Below, in pieces: positions 1-9,056 of a DNA stretch of 64,000 nt; the stretch's first letter is position 1, and every line of letters starts with the position of its first letter. The notes under the pieces were generated by a model. It saw only the letters and a program-made list of their open reading frames with translations. It did not search any database and was not told the DNA's origin. Both the position numbers and the translations under genes were made by a program. Source of the stretch: Streptomyces collinus Tu 365 (lineage in GTDB: Bacteria > Actinomycetota > Actinomycetes > Streptomycetales > Streptomycetaceae). The stretch is taken from positions 4,101,535 to 4,165,534 of the forward strand of contig NC_021985.1 of NCBI RefSeq assembly GCF_000444875.1. The letters run 5' to 3'.

Positions 1-1
1 G

Positions 2-193
2 CGGCACTTCTACGCCTCGGTGCTCCTGGACGCGGGCGAGAACATCAAGGCCCTCGCCGAGTACCTCGGCCACTCGGACCCTGGACTGACTCTCCGCGTG
101 TACGCGCACCTCATGCCGTCGAGCCAGGAGCGGACCCGCAAGGCCGTGGGCGCTGTCTTCGACGCCGCCAAAAGGATGCGACACGACGGTTGA
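2..193 (+). CDS. Tyrosine recombinase/integrase, C-terminal fragment (5' end outside window)
   Basis: The first 63 visible residues are the end of a phage-type integrase catalytic domain. An Arg-His start (the end of the HxxR box), LGHSDPGLTLRVYAH and the Tyr nucleophile in RVYAH are all in the expected order and spacing. The family cuts and rejoins attachment sites through a 3'-phosphotyrosine. The gene continues left of the window, so I cannot tell whether it is intact. It probably marks the edge of an integrated element lying to the left. No tRNA gene or attachment-site repeat is visible in the bases that follow. Confidence 0.85.
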   Translation, partial: RHFYASVLLDAGENIKALAEYLGHSDPGLTLRVYAHLMPSSQERTRKAVGAVFDAAKRMRHDG

Positions 194-233
194 GGGCTCG
201 TACGCTCCGGACCGGAGAAGGGCGGGGAGAGCA

Positions 234-509
234 ATGGCCGACGAGTACTTCGTGCTGGTGTGCGACGAGGTGCCGCATGACGTGGTGCTCACCGATCCTG
301 GTGTCCGCGTGATGGACGTCGTCCAGGTCGTGCGTCGGCTGACGGGGCTGAGCCTCTGGCGAAGCAAGGTTCTGGCGGCGCAGGCGCCCGCCGTCATTCT
401 GGCCGGCGTGCCCCAGGAAGACGCGGCGGCAGCCGTCTCGGCCCTTCGTGATGTGGGGGCCCGGGCAGAGGAGAGAGAACAGCCGCAGCCGGGCTTCCTG
501 GAGCACTGA
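234..509 (+). CDS. Ribosomal protein L7/L12 C-terminal-domain-like small protein
   Basis: A 91-residue protein starting at an ATG behind GGGGAGAG. The central part (DVVLTDPG, then VVRRLTGLSLWRSK, then AAVSALRDVGARAE) follows the beta-alpha-alpha-beta pattern of the L7/L12 C-terminal domain, which in the ribosomal stalk contacts translation factors. It lacks the L7/L12 N-terminal dimerisation domain. Stand-alone proteins of this kind occur in Streptomyces and their role is unknown. It starts 40 bases after the integrase and shares the downstream terminator with convergent gpmA. Confidence 0.6.
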   Translation: MADEYFVLVCDEVPHDVVLTDPGVRVMDVVQVVRRLTGLSLWRSKVLAAQAPAVILAGVPQEDAAAAVSALRDVGARAEEREQPQPGFLEH

Positions 510-561
510 GCACGGCCCGATCAACCGGCTGACGGCCCGGAGACGGCCCAGAGGCAGCAAC

Positions 562-600
562 AAGCCCCCTACTCGCGGAGAAACCGCAGGCAGGGGGCTT
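562..600. terminator. Bidirectional terminator between the L7/L12-like gene and gpmA
   Basis: A perfect 9-bp stem (AAGCCCCCT at 562-570, AGGGGGCTT at 592-600) encloses a second small stem, GCGG/CCGC, at 575-578 and 584-587. It lies between two convergent genes, 12 bases beyond the gpmA stop codon. Confidence 0.75.
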
Positions 601-612
601 GAGCGTGCGGGC

Positions 613-1374
613 TTACTTCTTCTTGCCCTGGTTCTTGACCGCCTCGATCGCCGCCGCCGCGGCCTCCGGGTCGAGGTACTTGCCGCCGGGGGTGACCGGC
701 TTGAAGTCGGCGTCCAGCTCGTAGTAGAGGGGGATGCCCGTCGGGATGTTCAGGCCCGCGATGTCGGCGTCCGAGATGCCGTCCAGGTGCTTGACCAGGG
801 CGCGCAGGCTGTTGCCGTGGGCGGCGACGAGGACCGTGCGGCCCGTCAGGAGGTCGGGGACGATGCCGTCGTACCAGTACGGAAGCATGCGGACGACGAC
901 GTCCTTCAGGCACTCCGTGCGCGGGCGCAGCTCCGGCGGGATCGTCGCGTAGCGGGCGTCGTGCGCCTGGGAGAACTCGGAGTCGTCCGCGAGCGGGGGC
1001 GGCGGGGTGTCGTACGAGCGGCGCCAGAGCATGAACTGCTCCTCGCCGAACTCGGCCAGCGTGGCCGCCTTGTCCTTGCCCTGCAGCGCGCCGTAGTGCC
1101 GCTCGTTCAGGCGCCAGCTGCGGTGGACCGGGATCCAGTGGCGGTCCGCGGACTCGAGGGCGAGCTGCGCGGTGCGGATCGCGCGCTTCTGGAGGGACGT
1201 GTGGACCACGTCGGGGAGCAGGCCGGCGTCCTTGAGCAGCTCACCGCCGCGGACCGCCTCCTTCTCGCCCTTCTCGTTGAGGTTGACGTCCACCCAGCCG
1301 GTGAACAGGTTCTTCGCGTTCCACTCGCTCTCGCCGTGGCGGAGGAGGATCAGCTTGTACGGTGCGTCGGCCAT
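613..1374 (-). CDS. gpmA: 2,3-bisphosphoglycerate-dependent phosphoglycerate mutase
   Basis: A 253-residue enzyme interconverting 3- and 2-phosphoglycerate in glycolysis and gluconeogenesis. The N-terminus LILLRHGESEWNAKNLFTGW contains the RHG box with the catalytic His that is phosphorylated. ERHYGALQG carries the conserved Glu of the family, and VLVAAHGNSLRAL near residue 180 holds the second catalytic His. Length is normal for dPGM. It is transcribed alone toward the terminator at 562-600 and is divergent from the MFS gene at 1561. Confidence 0.95.
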   Translation of the reverse strand: MADAPYKLILLRHGESEWNAKNLFTGWVDVNLNEKGEKEAVRGGELLKDAGLLPDVVHTSLQKRAIRTAQLALESADRHWIPVHRSWRLNERHYGALQGKDKAATLAEFGEEQFMLWRRSYDTPPPPLADDSEFSQAHDARYATIPPELRPRTECLKDVVVRMLPYWYDGIVPDLLTGRTVLVAAHGNSLRALVKHLDGISDADIAGLNIPTGIPLYYELDADFKPVTPGGKYLDPEAAAAAIEAVKNQGKKK

Positions 1375-1560
1375 GCTTCAGAGCCTAATCGACGGATTCC
1401 GCCCCCAGGGCGCCCGCCCAGCAGCCGGACAGTTGACGTCATCTGCTAATTGAGTGGCCCCGGCCTGATCCCCGCTTGTAAGTTCCAGGTGCCGCTTCAG
1501 CCGCTTACACCGCCGTCCGTCTCGCCGCGTCTCGCCGTACATCTCCGTGGGGGTCCTGTC

Positions 1561-2883
1561 ATGTCCGAAGCCCGTCTCAGACGTGCCGCACGGGAGACCG
1601 TCTCCGGTCTCCCCCGCGAGTTCTGGTGGCTGTGGACCAGCACCCTCGTCAACCGGCTCGGCGCCTTCGTCGCCACCTTCATGGCGCTCTACCTCACGCT
1701 CGACCGCGGCTACTCCGCCACCTACGCCGGTCTCGTCGCCTCCCTGCACGGGCTCGGCGGCGTCGTCTCCTCGCTCGGCGGCGGAGTGATGGCCGACCGG
1801 CTCGGCCGGCGGCCCACCCTGCTGATCGCCCAGTCCGCCACCGCCGGCTCGGTCGCGCTCCTCGGCTTCGTGCACGACCCGGTCGCCATCGCCGCCGTCG
1901 CCTTCCTCGTCGGCATGGCCTCCAACGCCTCCCGGCCCGCCGTACAGGCGATGCTGGCGGACATCGTCCGGCCCGAGGACCGGGTGCGGGCCTTCTCGCT
2001 CAACTACTGGGCCATCAACCTCGGCTTCGCCGTCTCGTCCATGGGCGCCGGCTTCATCGCCCAGTACAGCTACCTCGCCGGGTTCCTCATCGAGGCCGGC
2101 ATGACCCTGGCCTGCGCGATCGTCGTCTTCCTCAAGCTGCCCGAGTCGCGGCCCACGGCCATGGCCAAGCAGGCGGGCGAGGACGACGTCCGGCTCGGCA
2201 CGGTGCTGCGCGACGGGCGGTACATGGCCGTCGTCGGGCTGTGCTTCCTGGTCGCGCTCGTCTTCCAGCAGGGTTCGGTCGGGCTGCCGGTCGCCATGGG
2301 CCGCGCCGGGTACTCCCCCGCCGACTACGGCCTCGCCATCGCCGTCAACGGCTTCCTGATCGTCGCCCTGCAGATCCCGGTCACCCGCTTCATCGAGCAC
2401 CGCGATCCGCGCCGGCTGCTGGTCGTGTCGTCCGTCCTCGCCGGGTACGGCTTCGGGCTCACCGCCTTCGCCGGATCGGTCGGCGTGTTCGCCCTCACCG
2501 TGTGCGTGTGGACGCTCGCCGAGATCGTCAACGCCCCGACGCAGACCGGGCTCGTCGTCGCGCTCTCGCCGGTCCACGGGCGCGGCCGCTACCAGGGCGT
2601 GTACACCCTGTCCTGGTCCGTCGCGGCACTCATCGCCCCGCTGATGTCCGGTGCGGTCATCGACCGGTTCGGCGCGGAGTGGCTGTGGGGGATGTGCGCG
2701 CTCGTCGGCACGGCGGCCGGCGTCGGGTACGCGGTGCTCATGCGGGGGCTCCCGGAGGAGCGGGCGCTCGCGGAGGAGCCGGGGCTCGCGGAGGGGCGGG
2801 CGGCGGACGCGGACGCGCCGGTCGCCGCGGCGGCCGGCCCCGAGGCCCACACACCGGTGCCGGTGCCGGTGCCGGAGCCATGA
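1561..2883 (+). CDS. MFS transporter, 440 residues
   Basis: A polytopic protein with about 12 hydrophobic segments. The loop after TM2, GGGVMADRLGRRPTLL, is the classic MFS motif A (GxxxDRxGRR), so this is a proton-driven exporter-type transporter of unknown substrate. The open frame extends upstream to a TTG at 1450, but the ATG at 1561 follows a GGGGG tract and begins the conserved part. The C-terminal tail after about residue 400 is a low-complexity Ala/Glu/Pro stretch ending in alternating Pro-Val. It is divergent from gpmA. Confidence 0.85.
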   Translation: MSEARLRRAARETVSGLPREFWWLWTSTLVNRLGAFVATFMALYLTLDRGYSATYAGLVASLHGLGGVVSSLGGGVMADRLGRRPTLLIAQSATAGSVALLGFVHDPVAIAAVAFLVGMASNASRPAVQAMLADIVRPEDRVRAFSLNYWAINLGFAVSSMGAGFIAQYSYLAGFLIEAGMTLACAIVVFLKLPESRPTAMAKQAGEDDVRLGTVLRDGRYMAVVGLCFLVALVFQQGSVGLPVAMGRAGYSPADYGLAIAVNGFLIVALQIPVTRFIEHRDPRRLLVVSSVLAGYGFGLTAFAGSVGVFALTVCVWTLAEIVNAPTQTGLVVALSPVHGRGRYQGVYTLSWSVAALIAPLMSGAVIDRFGAEWLWGMCALVGTAAGVGYAVLMRGLPEERALAEEPGLAEGRAADADAPVAAAAGPEAHTPVPVPVPEP

Positions 2884-3018
2884 CCGGCCCCCAGCCCGAG
2901 CCCGAGGTCAGCACGGCCTGAAGGGCGGACGGGGCCGGCCGGGGCGGTGGCCCCAGGGGGCGGGCGACGCAGCAGACCGAGGCCGGGTGAGGGAGAACCG
3001 GCGCGGCCGGCGGTCACC

Positions 3019-3444
3019 TCACGGATGCATCCGCGCCCCCTTCAGCACCTTGTCCACCGCGTTGCGCGGCCCGTGCACGGCCAGGCCGACCACGTCCAGG
3101 TCCGCCGTCGGGACGGCCCGTACCGCCGCCCGGTTGTCGCGGTCGTTGCCGGTGCCGAAGAGGTCGGCGGTGAAGACGGCGCGGGGCAGGGCGCGGGTGA
3201 GGGCCTTGGCGTGGGCCGCCTTCAGGGTCTCCTTCGTGCCCTCGAAGACCAGCACCGGCTGGCGGAACATCGGCAGGTAGGCCACGCCGTCGGCGTCCTC
3301 GTAGGGCTCGCCGACCAGCTCGGGCAGCCGGCTGCCCAGGCCACTGACGAGGAACGCCGTCACGTTCAGGCGCTGCCAGGGCTCCAGGTCCTCGCGGAGC
3401 AGCACGGCGATCTTGGTGTCGAAGCGGATCGGGTCGGTGTCCAT
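3019..3444 (-). CDS. DUF2000 family protein
   Basis: A 141-residue cytoplasmic protein. Near-terminal IAVLLREDLEPWQRLNVTAF and the later GVAYLPMFRQPVLVFEG and KALTRALPRAVFTADLFGTGN match what I recall of DUF2000, a family with a peptidyl-tRNA-hydrolase-II-like fold and no firm function. It is divergent from the AraC-type gene, with only 49 bp between the two start codons. That pairing suggests the regulator controls it. The MFS gene converges on it, and a weak GGGGCC/GGCCCC hairpin (2931-2954) lies between their ends. Confidence 0.75.
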   Translation of the reverse strand: MDTDPIRFDTKIAVLLREDLEPWQRLNVTAFLVSGLGSRLPELVGEPYEDADGVAYLPMFRQPVLVFEGTKETLKAAHAKALTRALPRAVFTADLFGTGNDRDNRAAVRAVPTADLDVVGLAVHGPRNAVDKVLKGARMHP

Positions 3445-3493
3445 GCGATGAGACTGCCGCTCGCGGCGCGGGACCGTCTTGTACGTTCTTTGC

Positions 3494-4303
3494 GTGGCCG
3501 CAGTCGCTCAGCCGGACGTCTCCGCCTGGCGCCCGCGCATCCCGGGCGTGGTGGAGGTCTTCCACGCCCACTTCACCGAGTACGCCTATCCGATGCACGT
3601 CCACGACGCCTGGACGCTGCTCATCGTCGACGACGGGGCCGTACGGTACGAGCTCGACCGGCACGAGCACGGCACCCCGCACGACACCGTGACGCTGCTG
3701 CCGCCGCACGTCCCGCACAACGGCTCCCCCGCCACCCCGCACGGCTTCCGCAAGCGGGTGCTGTACCTCGACGCCAGCCACCTGGGCGACGAGCTGATCG
3801 GCCCGGCGGTGGACGGGCCCGACCTCCGGGACCCGGTGCTGCGGCTGCGGGTCGGGCAGCTGCACGGCGCGCTGTCCCGGGCCGGTGACGAGCTGGAGGC
3901 GGAGAGCAGGCTGGCCCTCGTCGGGGAGCGGCTGCGGGACCACCTGCGGCGGCGATCCGCCGGCGCCGACCGCACCCACCGTCCCGACCCGGTGCTCGCG
4001 CGCTCCCTGCGCGAACTGCTCGACGAGCACCTCGCCGACGGGCTCGCCCTCGCCGACGCCGGGCGGGTGCTGCACGCCCATCCCGCCCATCTCGTACGGG
4101 CGTTCAGCACCGCCTACGGCCTTCCCCCGCACCAGTACCTGACGTCCCGCCGGGTCGGGCGGGCCCGCCGGCTGCTGCTGGACGGGCGGTCGCCGGGCGA
4201 GGTGGCGGCGGCGACCGGGTTCTGCGACCAGGCCCATCTGACCCGGCACTTCAAGAAGCTGGTGGGGGTCACCCCGGGGCGCTACCGGCTCAGCGCGCGC
4301 TGA
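3494..4303 (+). CDS. AraC family transcriptional regulator
   Basis: A 269-residue regulator. Residues about 20-110 form an AraC-type cupin sensor (HAHFTEYAYPMHVHDAWTLL, then LLPPHVPHNG). The last 100 residues hold two helix-turn-helix units (HPAHLVRAFSTAYGLPPHQY and GFCDQAHLTRHFKKLVGVTP). The GTG at 3494 is preferred over a TTG at 3479 because it leaves a compact intergenic region shared with the divergent DUF2000 gene, which is its likely target. Its 3' end overlaps the convergent beta-helix gene by 22 bp. The inducer is unknown. Confidence 0.85.
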   Translation: MAAVAQPDVSAWRPRIPGVVEVFHAHFTEYAYPMHVHDAWTLLIVDDGAVRYELDRHEHGTPHDTVTLLPPHVPHNGSPATPHGFRKRVLYLDASHLGDELIGPAVDGPDLRDPVLRLRVGQLHGALSRAGDELEAESRLALVGERLRDHLRRRSAGADRTHRPDPVLARSLRELLDEHLADGLALADAGRVLHAHPAHLVRAFSTAYGLPPHQYLTSRRVGRARRLLLDGRSPGEVAAATGFCDQAHLTRHFKKLVGVTPGRYRLSAR

Positions 4304-6021
4304 GCGTCGTACAGGTTGCGCGGGCGTACGACGTCCGTGGTGCCGTACAGCTCCAGGCGGGAGCGCAGGTCGCCGGTGAAGTCGGGGACGTCGGTCTGGT
4401 CGAACTCGCGGACCTCGTTCAGGCCGACCGTCGCCGAGCGGGGCGCGAGACCGTCGATCTTCACGAGTCCGGCGCGGCCGTTGGTGACCCGGATGTTCCA
4501 GTGGGTGAAGCGGGCCCCGAAGAGCGGGCCCGCGCTGGCGTCGCCGCCGTGGCGGCCGTCGTTCTCGACCGTGATGTCCGTGCGCACGTTGGCGAAGGGC
4601 AGGCCGCGGTGGCTGTCGAAGGTGCCCATCCGCATGTCGCCGCGCGACCAGACGTTGTGGGAGGACAGTCCCTCGACGTTGATGCCGTGCAGCTGGGTGC
4701 CGGCGGGCGCGGGGACGGTGCGCCGCTCGACGGTGAAGTCCTCGACCAGGTTGTCGTGGGAGCCCTCTCGGCAGAAGTAGGGGTGGTGGGAGCCGCGGCC
4801 GGCGACCCGGGTGCGGCGCAGGGTGCAGGCGGAGGCGGCGACCAGGCCGAAGCCGTTGTCGACGTGCCGGACCGTGACGTCGTCCACCCAGCAGTCGTAG
4901 GCGCACTGCAGGACGACGCCGTTGTAGCCCTTGTCCAGGAGGTGCGGGGACTGCGGGGTCTGCACCGCCTCCAGGGTCAGCCCCTCCACCCCCGAGCCGG
5001 TCAGCTCCGGGACGTGCGTGGTCAGCCGGGGGTCCCACTCGGGGCGCAGGTCGAGCGGCAGCGGGCGTTCGAGGGTGACGCGGCGGCCGCGCACCCGGGT
5101 GATCCGTACGGGCCACTCGTAGGGGACGTACGAGGTCAGCTTGGTCTTGTCGGCCCAGGAGTAGGCCGCTGGGCCGGGGCCACCGCCCGACATGTGCTGC
5201 AGCAGGGTGTGGGTCTCGTCGTCGGCGAGGCGCAGCAGGACCAGCCGGCCGGGCCGGAGGCGGTGCGCGTCGGCGACGGTCACCGTCCAGGAGCCCTGGC
5301 GGGCCGGTTCGACCGTCGTGAGGGTCGTCCACTCGTCCCGCGCGTTGCCGGTCCAGCCCTCGAAGGGCCAGGCGCGGGATCGGATCGCCGCCACCAGGGA
5401 GTCCAGGCGGGCCCTGGGGGCCAGCCAGATCAGTCCTCCCGCCCAGGACCAGGACGACTTGTCGCCGCCGTAGCGCGAGCCGTAGGGGCCGATCAGTTCG
5501 GTGAGGTTCCTGGTGGCGTACAGGGTGGTGCGGCCGCTGCCGGCGCCGCGCAGGACGACGCCGGAGTCGCCGACGCGGATCACGTCGTCGATGCGGAAGG
5601 TGCCGGGCGGGATGGTGACCGTGCCACCGCCGGCCTCTCCGGCGGCGGCGATGGCACGGTTGATCGCGGGTGCGCAGTCCGTGGTGCCGTCCGGCACGGC
5701 GCCGAAGTCGGTGACGTCGGCGACGGTGCGGGGGCGGGGGAGGCGGCGGGTTCCGGCGCGGCACCCCGCCCGGCCGACGAACGGCACCTGCGGGTGGGTG
5801 AACGGGGTGCGGGCGAACTCATGCCACAGGGCGGGGATTTCACCCCTCGCATCGGGTGTTCCGGCTGCCCCGGGGGCGGCGGCCCGGGAGGCGGGTGCCG
5901 CTGCCGCCGTGCCCGTCGCCGCGCCCGTCACCGCCCCCAGGGCCACGGCGGTGGCGCCGGCGAGGAGTGCGCGTCTGCCGATGTGCTCGTGGTTCATGTC
6001 CGGCCACCCCTTCGTATTCAT
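4282..6021 (-). CDS. Tat-exported right-handed beta-helix protein (pectate lyase superfamily-like)
   Basis: A 579-residue secreted protein. The N-terminus has a twin-arginine signal (GRRALLAGATAVALG) followed by an Ala-rich cleavage region. After about residue 100, VTDFGAVPDGTTDCAPAINR and GGGTVTIPPGTFRIDDVIRV are the typical opening of Pectate_lyase_3 and polygalacturonase-like beta-helices. The rest is repetitive beta strands. Enzymes of this fold cleave or bind acidic polysaccharides, and substrate cannot be read from the sequence. An alternative start is the Met nine residues in (5997). It converges on and overlaps the AraC-type gene. Confidence 0.75.
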   Translation of the reverse strand: MNTKGWPDMNHEHIGRRALLAGATAVALGAVTGAATGTAAAAPASRAAAPGAAGTPDARGEIPALWHEFARTPFTHPQVPFVGRAGCRAGTRRLPRPRTVADVTDFGAVPDGTTDCAPAINRAIAAAGEAGGGTVTIPPGTFRIDDVIRVGDSGVVLRGAGSGRTTLYATRNLTELIGPYGSRYGGDKSSWSWAGGLIWLAPRARLDSLVAAIRSRAWPFEGWTGNARDEWTTLTTVEPARQGSWTVTVADAHRLRPGRLVLLRLADDETHTLLQHMSGGGPGPAAYSWADKTKLTSYVPYEWPVRITRVRGRRVTLERPLPLDLRPEWDPRLTTHVPELTGSGVEGLTLEAVQTPQSPHLLDKGYNGVVLQCAYDCWVDDVTVRHVDNGFGLVAASACTLRRTRVAGRGSHHPYFCREGSHDNLVEDFTVERRTVPAPAGTQLHGINVEGLSSHNVWSRGDMRMGTFDSHRGLPFANVRTDITVENDGRHGGDASAGPLFGARFTHWNIRVTNGRAGLVKIDGLAPRSATVGLNEVREFDQTDVPDFTGDLRSRLELYGTTDVVRPRNLYDAQRALSR

Positions 6022-6192
6022 GGATATGAACGACGTTCAGGAATGCGTCGCCGGCGAGCATGCCACGGAGCCCCGGGGCGGGGAAGGGGGCGTGCGGCGA
6101 GAAGACGCGGGAGCGGCCAGGCGCTGCCGGAGACCGGGAGGCCCGAGGGCCAGGAGACCGGGAGGCCCGAAGGCCCGAGAGGTCCGGGCGCG

Positions 6193-6693
6193 CTAGTCGG
6201 CCGGGCGCTCGATCAGGCTCTTGAACGCGTCCAGGTTCTTGGTCGACTCGCCCCGGGACACCCGCCAGGCGTGCTCCTTGCGGATCGCGGTGGCGAAGCC
6301 CAGCTCCAGCAGGGTGTTGAAGGCGCCGTCCGCGGCCTCCAGCACCTGGCCGAGCAGACGGTCGGTCTCCTCGGGGGTGACGGCGGCGAGCGGCAGGCGG
6401 GCCGTGACATAGATGTCGCCGAGCCGGTCGACGGCGTAACCCACGCCGAACAGCTTGAGGTTGCGCTCCAGCAGCCAGCGGTGGACGCCCGCCTCGTTCT
6501 CGTCCGGGTGGCGGACGACGAAGGCGTTGAGGGAGAGGGTGTGGCGGCCCACGAGGAGCGAGACGGTGGTGGAGAGCTTGCGCGTGCCGGGGAGTCTGAC
6601 GACGTAGTTCCCGGTCTCCGGGCTCTCCCACTCCAGTTCGGCGTCCTTCAGCACGCCCTCGATGACCTGTGCGGCCCTCTCCACATCACCCAT
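6193..6693 (-). CDS. YbjN domain-containing protein
   Basis: A 166-residue protein from an ATG at 6693 that overlaps the last 8 bases of mshA, so translation is probably coupled. YbjN-type features include the early VIEGVLKDAELEWESPETGN and the later RWLLERNLKLFGVGYAVDRL, with the fold of a type III secretion chaperone. Actinobacterial members commonly sit next to mshA. No enzymatic motif is visible. A link to mycothiol metabolism is inferred only from position. Confidence 0.8.
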   Translation of the reverse strand: MGDVERAAQVIEGVLKDAELEWESPETGNYVVRLPGTRKLSTTVSLLVGRHTLSLNAFVVRHPDENEAGVHRWLLERNLKLFGVGYAVDRLGDIYVTARLPLAAVTPEETDRLLGQVLEAADGAFNTLLELGFATAIRKEHAWRVSRGESTKNLDAFKSLIERPAD

Positions 6694-8023
6694 GCTGGGA
6701 GCGTACGCGACGGCGGTGGGACTGGGTCGCGGCCGTGTACACGTCCGCGGTGACGGCCGCCGCGGTGTCCCAGCCGAAGCCCTGCGCGTGCCGGGCGGCG
6801 GCCGCGCCCATGTCCGTGGCCAGGGAGGGCTCGTCGGCGAAACGGCGCAGCACGCGCGCGTAGGCGGCGGGGTCGTGGCCGTCGACGAGGAAGCCGGTGA
6901 CGCCGTCGCGCACGGCCACCGGGAGCCCGCCGACCGCGGCCGCGAGGACCGGGGTGCCGGCCGCCTGCGCCTCGATGGCGACCAGGCCGAAGGACTCGCT
7001 GTAGGACGGCATGACGAGGACGGAGGCGGCGCGGAACCAGTCCGCGAGCCGCTCCTGACCGACCGGCGGGCAGAACCGTACGACGTCGGCGATGCCGAGC
7101 CGCGCGGCGAGCTTCTGCAGCCCCTCGGGCTTGGCGAGGCCGCTGCCGCTGGGGCCGCCGACGACGGGCACGACGATCCGGGAGCGCAGTTCCGGGCGCT
7201 CGTCCAGCAGCACCGCGACCGCACGGAGCAGGATGTCGGGGGCCTTCAGGGGCTGTATGCGGCCCGCGAAGAGCGGGACCAGCGCGTCCTGCGGCAGGCC
7301 GAGGCGGGCGCGGGCGGCGGCGCGGCCGTCGCCGGGGCGGAAGCGGTCGAGGTTCACTCCCGGGTGGACCACGGCGACCTTGGCGGGCTCGGCCGCGTAG
7401 TGCCGGGCGAGCTCGGCGGCCTCCTCCGCGGTGTTGGCGATGAGCCGGTCGGCGGCGGCGACGATCTGGGTCTCGCCGATGACGCGGGCGGCGGGCTCGG
7501 GGGTGTCGCCTGCGGCCAGGCTGGCGTTCTTCACCTTGGCCATGGTGTGCATGGCGTGCACCAGGGGGACGCCCCAGCGCTGGGCGGCGAGCCAGCCGAC
7601 GTGGCCGGAGAGCCAGTAGTGGGAGTGGACGAGGTCGTAGTAGCCGGGGCGGTGGCCGGCCCACGCCTGCATCACGCCGTGCGTGAAGGCGCAGAGCTGG
7701 GCGGGCAGCTCCTCCTTGGCGAGGCCCTCGTAGGGGCCGGCGTCGACGTGCCGGACGAGGACGCCGGGGGCGAGCGGGACGGTGGGCGGAAGGCCGCCGG
7801 CCGTGGCCCGGGTGAAGATCTCGACCTCGATGTTGATCGCGGCGAGCCGCTGGGCCAGCTCCACGATGTAGACGTTCATGCCGCCGGCGTCGCCGGTGCC
7901 GGGCTGGTGCAGCGGCGAGGTGTGCACGGAGAGCATGGCCACGCGCCGGGGCCTGCGGTGCAGCCTGAGGCGCGAGGGGGCCGACGGGGAGCGACGCCCG
8001 AGCCTGGCGGCGTACTGGCTCAC
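6686..8023 (-). CDS. mshA: D-inositol-3-phosphate glycosyltransferase (mycothiol synthesis)
   Basis: A 445-residue GT4 glycosyltransferase that joins UDP-GlcNAc to 1-L-myo-inositol 1-phosphate, the first step of mycothiol. AMLSVHTSPLHQPGTGDAGG and NVYIVELAQRL form the N-terminal GT-B domain with the inositol-phosphate site. PSYSESFGLVAIEAQAAGTP is the EX7E nucleotide-sugar signature. The GTG at 8023 is chosen because AAGGAGG lies 8 bases upstream; the frame continues to 8089 without support. mshD, the last step of the pathway, is at 41.7 kb. Confidence 0.95.
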   Translation of the reverse strand: MSQYAARLGRRSPSAPSRLRLHRRPRRVAMLSVHTSPLHQPGTGDAGGMNVYIVELAQRLAAINIEVEIFTRATAGGLPPTVPLAPGVLVRHVDAGPYEGLAKEELPAQLCAFTHGVMQAWAGHRPGYYDLVHSHYWLSGHVGWLAAQRWGVPLVHAMHTMAKVKNASLAAGDTPEPAARVIGETQIVAAADRLIANTAEEAAELARHYAAEPAKVAVVHPGVNLDRFRPGDGRAAARARLGLPQDALVPLFAGRIQPLKAPDILLRAVAVLLDERPELRSRIVVPVVGGPSGSGLAKPEGLQKLAARLGIADVVRFCPPVGQERLADWFRAASVLVMPSYSESFGLVAIEAQAAGTPVLAAAVGGLPVAVRDGVTGFLVDGHDPAAYARVLRRFADEPSLATDMGAAAARHAQGFGWDTAAAVTADVYTAATQSHRRRVRSQHG

Positions 8024-8210
8024 GTGGCGGTCCTCCTTGCTGCGGGCATGCCGGACGGAGGACCGGTCTCGCCCTCCACGGGGGTGCAACAGTGGCGCGT
8101 TCGGCTCCCATTCCCGATCAAGACGCTTTAACGAATCATTACCCTTGCTCGCTCAACCGTTCGACGACGTGTCGTCTTGGCCCACCGGGTACCCGCCTAC
8201 CCTCGTAGCC

Positions 8211-9056
8211 ATGGCACCCCGCGCGACGACCCTCCCCCCCGCCCGGCTCCGCTCGGGCGGGCCCGTCGTGGGAACGGTGACGCGCGGCACGACGAACCCC
8301 AACCGGCTGCGCCGCATGGACCGCTGGATCGCGGCCACGCACGGCGCCGAGCTGCGCCGCGCCGTGGACCCGGTGGCCGTGGACCTCGGCTACGGGGCGG
8401 CGCCGTGGACCGCCGTCGAGCTGCTGGGCCGGCTGCGGACCGCCGCCCCGCGCACCCGCGTGGTCGGCGTCGAGATCGAACCGGAGCGGGTGGCCGCGGC
8501 CAAGCCGTACGAGCGCGAGGGGCTGACCTTCCGGCACGGCGGCTTCGAGGTGCCCGTCCCCGGCCGGCCGGCCCTCGTCCGGGCCGCCAACGTGCTGCGC
8601 CAGTACGACGAGGAGCAGGTCGCCGCGGTGTGGGAGCGGCTGTGCGCGCGGCTCGCCCCGGCGGGCGGCGGCTCGCGCGGCGGGCTGCTGGTCGAAGGCA
8701 CCTGCGACGAGATCGGGCGCCGGCACGTGTGGGTGGCGCTCGGGCCCGAGGGGCCCCGGACGGTGACCTTCGCGACCCGGCTGGGCTCCCTGGACCGCCC
8801 CTCCGACCTCGCCGAGCGGCTGCCGAAGGCGCTGATCCACCGCAATGTGCCGGGCGAGCCGGTGCACGCCTTCCTGCGCGACTTCGACCGCGCCTGGGCG
8901 GCCGCCGCGCCCTACGCCTCCTACGGCGCCCGCCAGCGCTGGATCCGCACGGTCCGCGCGCTGCGCGCCGACTGGCCGGTGACGGACTCCCCGGCCCGCT
9001 GGCGCCAGGGGGAAGTGACGGTCTCCTGGGCGGCGTTGGCACCGCGCACCCGCTGA
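8211..9056 (+). CDS. Class I SAM-dependent methyltransferase-like protein
   Basis: A 281-residue protein. VAVDLGYGAAPWTAVELLGRL is a motif-I-like SAM loop, VVGVEIEPERVAAAKPYE gives the acidic motif II, and ALVRAANVLRQYDEEQV corresponds to the motif IV region. This supports a Rossmann methyltransferase fold, but the substrate is unknown. The ATG at 8211 is chosen over an unsupported upstream extension. It is divergent from mshA. Confidence 0.75.
   Translation: MAPRATTLPPARLRSGGPVVGTVTRGTTNPNRLRRMDRWIAATHGAELRRAVDPVAVDLGYGAAPWTAVELLGRLRTAAPRTRVVGVEIEPERVAAAKPYEREGLTFRHGGFEVPVPGRPALVRAANVLRQYDEEQVAAVWERLCARLAPAGGGSRGGLLVEGTCDEIGRRHVWVALGPEGPRTVTFATRLGSLDRPSDLAERLPKALIHRNVPGEPVHAFLRDFDRAWAAAAPYASYGARQRWIRTVRALRADWPVTDSPARWRQGEVTVSWAALAPRTR

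Noticed and set aside
448..1449. Long plus-strand ORF over gpmA
   Set aside because: It is the complement of a clearly real gene with the expected third-position bias; the translated product is Arg/Val/Glu-rich with no domain.
1450..1560. TTG start extending the MFS protein by 37 residues
   Set aside because: The added residues are not hydrophobic or conserved-looking, and the ATG at 1561 has its own ribosome site.
3014..5764. 916-codon minus-strand ORF
   Set aside because: It passes through the AraC gene on the opposite strand and the beta-helix gene in another frame; the composition (Arg/Pro/His) is typical of a shadow frame in high-GC DNA.
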